Below are positions 1 through 5,282 of a stretch of DNA of 11,475 nucleotides, one piece after another. Below the pieces are notes generated by a model. The model was given only the letters and a program-made list of their open reading frames with translations. It was not told where the DNA came from and ran no database searches. Origin of the DNA: Bacteroidales bacterium (GTDB lineage: Bacteria > Bacteroidota > Bacteroidia > Bacteroidales > UBA932); the NCBI GenBank assembly GCA_017615435.1, contig JAGAAF010000067.1, forward strand, positions 1 through 11,475, in the 5' to 3' direction. Numbering within the stretch: position 1 is the first letter of the stretch; every line of letters begins with the position of its first letter. The position numbers were made by a program, and so were the translations under genes.

Positions 1-7
1 ATATTTG
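1..7 (+). promoter_or_regulatory. Partial -7 promoter box for tRNA-Leu
   Basis: The window opens with ATATTTG followed by CAGTCCC, 10 bases before the tRNA. With a T just outside the window this would be TATATTTG, a full match to the Bacteroidota -7 consensus TAnnTTTG. The same TTTGCAG(T)CCC context recurs at 4273-4282 in front of the DUF177 gene. The -33 element would lie outside the window, so only half of the promoter can be judged. Confidence 0.4.
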
Positions 8-17
8 CAGTCCCAAA

Positions 18-100
18 GCGCGGGTGGCGAAATGGTAGACGCGCTAGTTTCAGGAGCTAGTGGGGTAAAACCTGTGTGAGTTCGAGTCTCATCTCGCGCA
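18..100 (+). tRNA. tRNA-Leu, anticodon CAG
   Basis: A complete class II cloverleaf can be folded. The acceptor stem is GCGCGGG (18-24) with CTCGCGC (93-99), including one G-U pair, with discriminator A at 100. The anticodon stem CTAGT/GCTAG encloses the loop TTCAGGA, giving anticodon CAG at 51-53, which reads CUG leucine codons. A long variable arm (GGGG TAAAA CCTG type) and a T arm with TTCGAGT follow, as expected for leucine. The next bases are CGA, so CCA is not encoded and must be added after transcription. Confidence 0.96.
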
Positions 101-103
101 CGA

Positions 104-133
104 AAAACGGTCAGGCTGTTGCCTGACCGTTTT
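104..133. terminator. Bidirectional intrinsic terminator
   Basis: A 13-bp perfect inverted repeat, AAAACGGTCAGGC (104-116) and GCCTGACCGTTTT (121-133), closes a 4-nt TGTT loop. The A-rich and T-rich ends give a U-tract-like tail on either strand. It lies between the end of tRNA-Leu (plus strand) and the stop of the convergent lipoprotein gene (minus strand), so it can end both transcripts. Confidence 0.85.
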
Positions 134-154
134 GAGTTTTCGCGAGATGAGCAA

Positions 155-613
155 TTATTTCTGTCGTTCGGCGACGCAAGGTTTGTTGAACATATCGATT
201 TGGCCGGTGTCACCGGAGTAGGTGAACTTGATCTCGATGACAGCGCCATACTGGCTGGCGTCTTCGGATGTACTGGCTTCCATCCAATGCTCGTAAAGAT
301 TCTTGGGAAGGGTGGGGTAGTCACCATACGCCCCTATGTAATCCATAGCGTTGGGACGAGCGAAGTACTTGTTCCAGGTGAGTTTAACCAGCTGTCCGTC
401 GTAGGTATATGTGCCCTGCCAGCGGCAGCCCCAGGCGCTGATGATGAAGTCTGCGCTCTTATCTGCCTTAAGCTCCAGGACATAAGCGACATCGTCTTTG
501 CTGTCAGGTGTGTTGTATCCATACCACTTTCCGACTTCGGTGGCGTTTTCGTCTTTGTTGCAGCCGGCGAAAAGCATTGCGGCAGCTGCCAGAAGGATTG
601 CTAATTTTTTCAT
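155..613 (-). CDS. Small lipocalin-like lipoprotein, probably surface-exposed
   Basis: 152-residue lipoprotein of unassigned function. It starts MKKLAILL with a hydrophobic core and a lipobox-like LFAGC, so Cys18 is the likely lipid anchor. The mature protein begins C-N-K-D-E, which fits the K-(D/E)2 type of lipoprotein export signal described for surface lipoproteins of Bacteroidota. The body has KWYGY near residue 29, a YVLELKADKSADF strand and a WQGTYTYDGQLVKLTW segment. These alternating strands with a GTYTYDG turn resemble the lipocalin-like domains common in Bacteroidota lipoproteins; this is a pattern judgement, not an alignment. I chose the ATG at 613 over an in-frame ATG at 655, because the longer form would put 14 residues before the signal peptide and begin inside the -7 box region. 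It follows the aldolase by 42 bases and has its own -7 box. Confidence 0.82.
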   Translation of the reverse strand: MKKLAILLAAAAMLFAGCNKDENATEVGKWYGYNTPDSKDDVAYVLELKADKSADFIISAWGCRWQGTYTYDGQLVKLTWNKYFARPNAMDYIGAYGDYPTLPKNLYEHWMEASTSEDASQYGAVIEIKFTYSGDTGQIDMFNKPCVAERQK

Positions 614-643
614 ATCAATCGAGTTAAAATAATTTATTCTTGC

Positions 644-651
644 CAAATATA
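644..651 (-). promoter_or_regulatory. -7 box upstream of the lipoprotein gene
   Basis: Reading the minus strand, TATATTTG is a full match to the Bacteroidota TAnnTTTG -7 element. It ends 30 bases before the chosen ATG and starts only a few bases after the aldolase stop. I see no TTG at the usual 19-21 nt upstream distance, so the gene may be weakly promoted from here and also read through from the aldolase. Confidence 0.45.
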
Positions 652-655
652 GCAA

Positions 656-1483
656 TTATTTGACAACTGCACCCGTGACGGCGTATTTCTCCTTGAGCAG
701 TTCGACCACCGGCTCCATAGCCTTGGGGAAGACCTTGCGAAGATCAATCTCGTCGCTTTCGGAGAGCACTTTCTTCAGTGCGCGCATAAAGTTGTCCTTG
801 ATCTCGGTTGCGAGGTTTACCTTCACGATACCGTTGGCGATGGCCTCGCGCACCTGATCGTGGGGGATGCCGGACGAGCCGTGGAGCACGAGGGCGACCG
901 GCGTGGCGGCGTGGATCGCGGCGAGGCGGGGGATGTCAGGATGCGGCGGGAGCTTGTAGAAACCGTGCGCAGAGCCGATCGAGACCGCCAGCGCGTCCAC
1001 GCCGGTCGCCTTCACGAACTCCACGGCCTGCTCGGGCGTGGTGAATCCGCCGCCCTGCTCCTGCCCCAGCTTGGCCACATATCCCAGCTCCGCTTCGACG
1101 TTGGCACCGTAGGGCTTCGCCATCTCAACTGCCTTAGCCGAAGTCGCCACATTCTCTTCGAACGGCTTCTCGGACGCGTCGATCATCACGGAGTCGAAAC
1201 CCTCGTCCAGGCAGCGCTGAACCAGATCAAGGCTGGGGCCGTGGTCCAGATGGATATAGCCCTGCAGACCGTAGTCTGCCAGCACCTGCCGGCCCATTTT
1301 GTAGGCCGTGTGCAGCCCCATATACTCTATGGAAGAGCGTGTGAGCTGGAGCATCACCGGCGCGTTCATTGCCTGCGCCGCCCGCGCTACGCACACGAGC
1401 GTCTCGTAATTGTAGAAATTGGTCGCCAGCACCGCAGTCTTCTGCGCCTGGCACTCGTAAAGAACTTCGCGTATCGTTTTCAT
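656..1483 (-). CDS. Class II (zinc) ketose-bisphosphate aldolase
   Basis: 275-residue cytosolic class II aldolase of the FbaA/GatY/KbaY superfamily, which cleaves a ketose 1,6-bisphosphate to glycerone phosphate and an aldehyde phosphate. Family signatures appear in order: GYIHLDHG (75-82; Asp80 as likely acid/base and His81 as a zinc ligand), SVMIDAS (98-104), VEAELGYV (129-136; Glu132), AVSIGSAHGFY (166-176; His173 as a zinc ligand), LHGSSG (200-205; His201 as a zinc ligand) and VKVNLATE (221-228). The length fits the shorter GatY/KbaY-like group rather than the ~335-350-residue glycolytic FbaA type. Fructose- versus tagatose-bisphosphate specificity cannot be read from the motifs, so no symbol is given. 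The start overlaps the stop of the acyltransferase gene as ATGA, so the two are probably translationally coupled. Confidence 0.93.
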   Translation of the reverse strand: MKTIREVLYECQAQKTAVLATNFYNYETLVCVARAAQAMNAPVMLQLTRSSIEYMGLHTAYKMGRQVLADYGLQGYIHLDHGPSLDLVQRCLDEGFDSVMIDASEKPFEENVATSAKAVEMAKPYGANVEAELGYVAKLGQEQGGGFTTPEQAVEFVKATGVDALAVSIGSAHGFYKLPPHPDIPRLAAIHAATPVALVLHGSSGIPHDQVREAIANGIVKVNLATEIKDNFMRALKKVLSESDEIDLRKVFPKAMEPVVELLKEKYAVTGAVVK

Positions 1484-2361
1484 TTCTTGAAACTATGCTT
1501 GTCGATAACCTTGGTGTCCTCGGTCAGGTTTTCGAGTGGCTCGGCCATACGGGACGGGTCGGCGAGGAGGATGCGGAGTTGCTTAAGGGCGCTGACGAAG
1601 TAGAAACCATCGCAGAAGCGCTCGTCGGTAACAATCCAGAGGGGCAGGCGCTTGCCAATCACGATTTCCTTACCCTTCACGACGGGGACCATGGACTCTT
1701 TACCCATGGAGAAGAACATCCCGGTGTTGCCGAAATCGTAGAGGTGGTGGTAGATGGACGGGCCCTTGATGGACTTCAGGTTGGTGATGAAGCACGAAGT
1801 GTGGAACGGGCTGACCTTGATGATTGCGCCCGGCAGCAGACCGTGCTTATCCAGCCACTTGATCGTGCCCACGAGGAAGCCGATGATAAAGTTGGGAGTG
1901 AAGGTAATCAGACGCGCCAGCTTGTCGGTGCCGTTGTTGGCATCCATATGGCTGTTTTTCTGGATCGCTTCGTCGATCATATCGCGAATCTGCGAGATGC
2001 TTTCGTGGCCGGTGAAATCCAACTTCACAGTGGTATCAGGAGCCTCTGCGCTGAGGCCTTTCTTCACTACGAACGAAATCTGGATGCAGTTCCTATTGTA
2101 AATGCGACCGTTCATAATGAAGCGGTTGGTGCGGGGGAACAAAGCAATCAGTCGCACGATCGAAGCGATCACCACATGCATATAGGTGTACTTTTCTCCC
2201 TTTTCAGCCTCTGCGCGTATAAAGTCGTCGATGGGCTCGCAGGGGCAGTCATACTGGGTCATATTCTGGGAGTCGTGCCTGTGCCTCATGATGTGGGGCA
2301 TAATGCGCTGAATAGGGTCGAGATCTTTTGCTTTCTTCCCGTCTGGTCTGAAGCCGAACAT
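1480..2361 (-). CDS. 2-oxoacid dehydrogenase E2 / chloramphenicol acetyltransferase-like acyltransferase without catalytic His
   Basis: 293-residue protein with the catalytic-domain fold of E2 acyltransferases and type-A CAT, but with no lipoyl or E1/E3-binding domain. Visible landmarks are YTYMHVVIASIVRLIAL (58-74), which resembles the helix near the N-terminus of the E2 core, SPFHTSCFITNLKSI (184-198), which resembles the E2 segment ending in S-N-x-G, and DERFCDGF (246-253). The last aligns with the catalytic DHRxxDG of E2 and HHAVCDG of CAT. Asp251 and Gly252 are kept, but the catalytic His position is Glu247. Acyl transfer by the normal mechanism is therefore doubtful; substrate and role are unknown. 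It is first in the operon with the aldolase (ATGA overlap). It contains all four CATG sites of the window, unlike every neighbour, which hints at a different origin. The ATG at 2361 follows an A-rich leader and a TATATTTG box. Confidence 0.8.
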   Translation of the reverse strand: MFGFRPDGKKAKDLDPIQRIMPHIMRHRHDSQNMTQYDCPCEPIDDFIRAEAEKGEKYTYMHVVIASIVRLIALFPRTNRFIMNGRIYNRNCIQISFVVKKGLSAEAPDTTVKLDFTGHESISQIRDMIDEAIQKNSHMDANNGTDKLARLITFTPNFIIGFLVGTIKWLDKHGLLPGAIIKVSPFHTSCFITNLKSIKGPSIYHHLYDFGNTGMFFSMGKESMVPVVKGKEIVIGKRLPLWIVTDERFCDGFYFVSALKQLRILLADPSRMAEPLENLTEDTKVIDKHSFKK

Positions 2362-2383
2362 ATCTTATTGTTTTAGTACCATA

Positions 2384-2391
2384 CAAATATA
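2384..2391 (-). promoter_or_regulatory. -7 box for the acyltransferase-aldolase operon
   Basis: TATATTTG on the minus strand fully matches TAnnTTTG and sits 22 bases before the ATG at 2361. No clear TTG is seen 19-21 nt further upstream. Its outer edge touches the -33 element of the divergent typA promoter at 2391. Confidence 0.5.
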
Positions 2392-2421
2392 TTGATATTC
2401 AACCGAATTTGTGTAAATTCG
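2391..2421 (+). promoter_or_regulatory. Promoter of typA
   Basis: ATTG at 2391-2394 as the -33 element, then 19 nt, then TAAATTCG at 2414-2421 as the -7 element (one mismatch to TAnnTTTG). The spacing matches the Bacteroidota sigma-70 pattern. Transcription should start just after 2424, leaving a leader of about 20 bases before the ATG at 2445. Confidence 0.6.
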
Positions 2422-2444
2422 CGCCCAGTTTTTAGTTGGTTGGA

Positions 2445-4250
2445 ATGACAGATATCAGAAACATAGCAATTATCGCCCACGTCGACCACGGCAAGACGAC
2501 TCTCGTGGACAGGATGATCTACCAGGCGAATCTCGTGCGTCAGCCCGAGAACCTCGGCCAGCTTATCCTGGACAACAACGACCTCGAGCGCGAGCGCGGC
2601 ATCACCATCCTCGCGAAGAACGTGTCCGTGACGTACAAGGGCGTGAAGATCAATATAATCGACACCCCCGGCCATAGCGATTTCGGCGGGGAAGTGGAGC
2701 GCGTGCTCAATATGTGCGACGGCGTACTGCTGCTCGTGGACGCGTTCGAAGGCTGTATGCCGCAGACGCGTTTCGTGCTCCAGAAGGCTCTCCAGCTCGG
2801 TAAGAAGCCGGTGGTGGTCGTGAACAAGGTGGACAAGCAGAACTGCCGCCCGGACGAAGTCCAGGAAGAGGTGTTCGACCTTATGTTCAACCTGAACGCC
2901 ACCGAGGAGCAGCTCGATTTCAAGACCGTTTTCGGCTCCGCGAAGCAGGGCTGGATGTCGCTCGATTGGCGTAAGCCGGGCACGGACATCACCCCGCTGC
3001 TGGACGTGATCCTCGAAGAAATCCCGGCACCGCAGGTGGTCGAAGGCACCCCGCAGATGCTCATCTCCTCGCTGGAGTATAGCCCTTACGTGGGTCGTAT
3101 CGCGGTGGGAAAGGTCACTCGCGGAAGCATCAAGGCAGGTCAGCAGATCACGCTCTGCAAGCGCTACGACGTGCAGCAGAAGCAGAAAATCAAGCAGCTG
3201 ATGGTCTTCGAAGGCCTCGGAAAAACCGAGACGACGGAGGTCCATTGCGGCGATATCTGCGCAGTGGTGGGCATCGACGGTTTCGAGATCGGCGACACCA
3301 TCGCGGACTACGAGAATCCGGAGGCCCTGCCGCCCATCGCCGTGGACGAACCCACGATGAGTATGCTCTTCACCATCAACAACTCGCCCTTCTTCGGCAA
3401 GGATGGCAAGTATGTGACCTCGCGCCACATCAAGGAGCGCCTGGACAAGGAACTCGAGAAGAACCTCGCCCTCCGAGTGAAGCCCGGTCTGACGGCGGAT
3501 TCGTTCGTCGTCTACGGCCGTGGAGTTCTGCATCTGTCGATCCTCATCGAGACTATGCGCCGCGAGGGATTCGAGCTGCAGGTGGGCCAGCCGAAGGTAC
3601 TGGACAAGGTCATCGGCGGACAGCGCTGCGAGCCGATCGAAGAGCTGTCGGTGGAGGTGCCCGAGCAGTTCGTGGGTGCTGCCATAGAGATAGCGACCCG
3701 CCGCAAGGGAGCGCTTGTGCATATGGAGCCGCGCGGCGACCGTACGCTGCTGGAGTTCGAGATCCCGACCCGCGGGCTTATGGGGCTACGCAGCAATATG
3801 CTCACTGCCACGCAGGGTGAAGCAGTGGTAGCGCACCGCTACAAGGAGTACCAGCCGTTCAAGGGAGAGATCGAGCGCCGCAACAACGGTTCGCTCGTCT
3901 CGCTCGAGACGGGCCAGGCCATCGCCTATTCGATCAACAAACTGCTGGACCGCGGCCGCTTCTTCGTGGAGCCGGGCGAGGAGATCTACGGCGGACAGGT
4001 GGTGGGCGAGCACACCCGCGAGCGCGACCTGAACATCAACATCTGCAAGACCAAGAAACTCACCAATATGCGCGCATCCGGCTCGGACGAGAAGATCATT
4101 CTTCCTCCGGCCATCAAGTTCTCTCTCGAAGAGGCGCTCGAGTACATCCAGGAAGACGAACTGGTGGAGGTGACCCCTCACCATATGCGTCTGCGCAAGA
4201 TTTTGCTCGATCCTCTTGCACGAAAGAGAAATACCGACGATGAGGATTGA
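2445..4250 (+). CDS. typA: Translational GTPase TypA/BipA
   Basis: 601-residue ribosome-associated GTPase of the EF-G/LepA group, needed for late 50S assembly and stress or cold adaptation in bacteria where it has been studied. All G motifs are intact: AHVDHGKTT (11-19), RGIT (51-54), DTPGH (73-77), NKVD (127-130) and GSAK in the G5 position. The rest follows the family plan: domain 2 beta barrel from about residue 200 (VGRIAVGKVTRGSIKAGQ), EF-G-like domains III and V, and the BipA-specific C-terminal domain ending in the usual basic HHMRLRKILLDP segment. Length is normal for the family. The frame also permits a TTG start at 2436, but ATG 2445 gives the standard MTDIRNIAIIAHVDHG N-terminus. 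The stop overlaps the largest possible frame of the next gene. Confidence 0.98.
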   Translation: MTDIRNIAIIAHVDHGKTTLVDRMIYQANLVRQPENLGQLILDNNDLERERGITILAKNVSVTYKGVKINIIDTPGHSDFGGEVERVLNMCDGVLLLVDAFEGCMPQTRFVLQKALQLGKKPVVVVNKVDKQNCRPDEVQEEVFDLMFNLNATEEQLDFKTVFGSAKQGWMSLDWRKPGTDITPLLDVILEEIPAPQVVEGTPQMLISSLEYSPYVGRIAVGKVTRGSIKAGQQITLCKRYDVQQKQKIKQLMVFEGLGKTETTEVHCGDICAVVGIDGFEIGDTIADYENPEALPPIAVDEPTMSMLFTINNSPFFGKDGKYVTSRHIKERLDKELEKNLALRVKPGLTADSFVVYGRGVLHLSILIETMRREGFELQVGQPKVLDKVIGGQRCEPIEELSVEVPEQFVGAAIEIATRRKGALVHMEPRGDRTLLEFEIPTRGLMGLRSNMLTATQGEAVVAHRYKEYQPFKGEIERRNNGSLVSLETGQAIAYSINKLLDRGRFFVEPGEEIYGGQVVGEHTRERDLNINICKTKKLTNMRASGSDEKIILPPAIKFSLEEALEYIQEDELVEVTPHHMRLRKILLDPLARKRNTDDED

Positions 4251-4276
4251 TATATTCTAAAATTTTGTTAACTTTG
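4246..4276 (+). promoter_or_regulatory. Promoter at the typA/DUF177 junction
   Basis: ATTG at 4246-4249, a 19-nt gap, and TAACTTTG at 4269-4276 form a complete Bacteroidota promoter with a perfect -7 element. It would drive DUF177, rpmF and tRNA-Arg independently of typA. The -33 element overlaps the typA stop codon, and the -7 element covers the region where the DUF177 protein would be expected to start. Confidence 0.65.
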
Positions 4277-4660
4277 CAGCCCTTTGTAGTAAATCTGAAC
4301 GACTTGGGCAGAGGCGTAAGTTCTCTGGCTCAGAGTGCAGGAAAAGAGTTCTTTGAGAGCTTCGGGAATCAGGAGATACTCGATGCGAACATCAAGGTGC
4401 AGGCTTCGGTGAACAACCGTGGCGTGTCCGTGGATGTGGAGGCGGAGATCAGCGGCACGGTCACAGTGCTGTGCGACAGATGCCTCGAACCGCTTGAGAT
4501 CCCGGTGGAGACGGGTTTCGAAGAGACCTATGCCCCGGAAGGCGCAGAGCTGGATTTCAGCCAGGAAGTCTACGACTTCGTGTGCATCGCCCTGCCTCTC
4601 CAGAGAGTCCACGAAGAAGGAAAATGCAACCCTGAAACTACAAAGTATTTGAGCAAATAA
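4247..4660 (+). CDS. DUF177 / YceD-family protein encoded upstream of rpmF
   Basis: Up to 137 residues. Members of this family are usually encoded directly before rpmF; their role is poorly defined, with links to large-subunit rRNA and ribosome maturation. Visible features are the N-terminal strand FVVNLNDLGRG, the central VTVLCDRCLEPLEIPV (73-88) with the family Cys-x2-Cys (76, 79), and the distal IALPLQRVHEEGKC (114-127). The protein stops soon after Cys127, so it is shorter than the ~150-180 residues common elsewhere. The start is uncertain: there is no in-frame ATG or GTG. TTG 4247 overlaps the typA stop and could be coupled to it; TTG 4274 would give LQPFVVNLNDL and fits the family's first strand, but both lie at or before the expected transcription start of the junction promoter. 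The widest frame is reported. Confidence 0.85.
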   Translation: MIYSKILLTLQPFVVNLNDLGRGVSSLAQSAGKEFFESFGNQEILDANIKVQASVNNRGVSVDVEAEISGTVTVLCDRCLEPLEIPVETGFEETYAPEGAELDFSQEVYDFVCIALPLQRVHEEGKCNPETTKYLSK

Positions 4661-4680
4661 TAATTTAAAAAGTATAAGCA

Positions 4681-4863
4681 ATGGCACATCCGAAACACAA
4701 ATTCTCCAAGCAGAGAACAGCAAAGAGGCGTACGCACGACTTCGCTCCCGTACCCACCCTCGCTACTTGCCCGAACTGTGGCGCAACCGTCATCTCTCAT
4801 CGCATCTGCCCTGAGTGCGGTTACTACCACGGACGTCAGATCATCGAGAAATCTGCTGAATAA
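4681..4863 (+). CDS. rpmF: Large-subunit ribosomal protein L32 (bL32)
   Basis: 60 residues, normal length. It has the conserved MAHPKHKFSKQRTAKRR N-terminus and a four-cysteine zinc ribbon, CPNC (30-33) and CPEC (43-46), so this is the zinc-binding (C+) form. It starts 20 bases after the DUF177 stop, behind an A/T-rich leader without a Shine-Dalgarno sequence. The usual downstream partners plsX and fabH are not present; a tRNA-Arg follows after 23 bases instead. It is probably co-transcribed with both neighbours. Confidence 0.98.
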   Translation: MAHPKHKFSKQRTAKRRTHDFAPVPTLATCPNCGATVISHRICPECGYYHGRQIIEKSAE

Positions 4864-4886
4864 CAGATTTTAATTAGGGAAATCCC

Positions 4887-4958
4887 GGCTCCTTAGTTCA
4901 ACGGATAGAACGGAGGTTTCCTAAACCTTAAATAGTGGTTCGATTCCACTAGGGGCTA
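4887..4958 (+). tRNA. tRNA-Arg, anticodon CCT
   Basis: A full cloverleaf is visible: acceptor GGCTCCT (4887-4893) with AGGGGCT (4951-4957) including two G-U pairs, D arm GTTC/GAAC, anticodon stem GAGGT/ACCTT around loop TTCCTAA with CCT at 4920-4922 (reads AGG), a 4-nt variable loop, and T arm AGTGG-TTCGATT-CCACT. Discriminator A is at 4958 and CCA is not encoded. It has no clear promoter of its own and lies 23 bases after rpmF, so it is likely processed from the rpmF transcript. Confidence 0.95.
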
Positions 4959-4960
4959 CA

Positions 4961-4993
4961 AGAAAGGGACTGGCAATTCGCCAGTCCCTTTCT
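4961..4993 (+). terminator. Intrinsic terminator after tRNA-Arg
   Basis: A 14-bp perfect inverted repeat, AGAAAGGGACTGGC (4961-4974) and GCCAGTCCCTTTCT (4980-4993), with a 5-nt AATTC loop, follows the tRNA by two bases. Its descending arm is pyrimidine-rich with a short T tract. It ends the DUF177-rpmF-tRNA-Arg transcript. Confidence 0.85.
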
Positions 4994-5020
4994 TATAGCC
5001 CCGGCTTCCAACCCCCTTTT

Positions 5021-5102
5021 CGTACACCAGAAGGCCTTCTGGTGCACCAAATGCTCAAATTCCCTTGTTTCGTACATCAGAGGCCTGTTTCGTGTACCAA
5101 AT
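5021..5102. repeat. Two diverged copies of a ~32-bp repeat, 50-bp period, with a 20-bp palindrome
   Basis: Copy 1 (5021-5052) and copy 2 (5071-5102) share CGTACAyCAG at the left end and GTGyACCAAAT at the right end at exactly 50-bp offset; the middle differs by a small shift around GGCCT. Both are preceded by a T-rich run. Copy 1 contains the perfect palindrome CACCAGAAGGCCTTCTGGTG (5025-5044), extendable outward with one mismatch to GTAC/GTGC. Copy 2 has lost most of that symmetry. Confidence 0.7.
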
Positions 5103-5172
5103 CATCCTTCACGTCGTTTTCGCAAAGTAGCGGCACGGCGAGGTGCCCTACAGGGACTTCTGGTGGGGCCAT

Positions 5173-5210
5173 CCGTGTGGCTAGGGGCGAAATTGGGGGT
5201 AGCCACACGG
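5173..5210. repeat. 11-bp inverted repeat with G-rich loop
   Basis: CCGTGTGGCTA (5173-5183) and TAGCCACACGG (5200-5210) are perfect complements around a 16-base loop that contains GGGG and GGGGG runs on the plus strand. The stem is strong, but no T run follows on either strand, so it does not look like a standard terminator. Confidence 0.75.
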
Positions 5211-5282
5211 TCTGCCTGCCACAGAAGAGCTTCTGGCGGGGGTGGGCGTGACGGCTGTTTGGCGGAAATGTGGAAGGGGCGG

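Larger units (their letters stand above)
4994..5282. other. Non-coding spacer rich in dyads and diverged repeats
   Basis: No credible gene is seen in these 289 bases. The open frames here have no recognisable product, no promoter box and lie across the palindromes. The stretch separates two convergent units (tRNA-Arg and the GH92 operon). It holds a diverged tandem repeat with 50-bp period (5021-5102), a 20-bp perfect palindrome (5025-5044), a second CAGAAG-CTTCTG dyad (5222-5235) and an 11-bp stem with a G-rich loop (5173-5210). Next to the GH92 stop, GGCGG-AATAA-CCGCC can form a small hairpin on the minus strand, but no U tract follows, so no convincing terminator for the GH92 operon is found. 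Confidence 0.7.

Noticed and set aside
860..2376. Long plus-strand frames over the aldolase and acyltransferase
   Set aside because: Both genes on the minus strand have family motifs and an ATGA junction; the plus-strand frames are antisense shadows without motifs or promoters.
2436..2444. TTG start adding three residues to TypA
   Set aside because: The ATG at 2445 gives the standard family N-terminus; the TTG sits closer to the predicted transcription start and adds nothing conserved.
2373..3722. A 449-codon open frame on the minus strand across typA
   Set aside because: It is the antisense shadow of typA, whose G motifs and full family length are unmistakable. The frame is rich in His, Leu and Asp as expected from GC-biased antisense and matches no family.
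4949..5188. CTAGGGGC shared by the tRNA-Arg 3' end (4949-4956) and the stem-loop at 5181-5188, considered as an integration att site
   Set aside because: Only 8 bases match, on both sides the sequence diverges at once, and there is no integrase or other mobile gene in the window.
4994..5282. CRISPR array
   Set aside because: Only two diverged repeat copies exist, the spacing gives a single would-be spacer of about 18 bases, and no cas gene is present.
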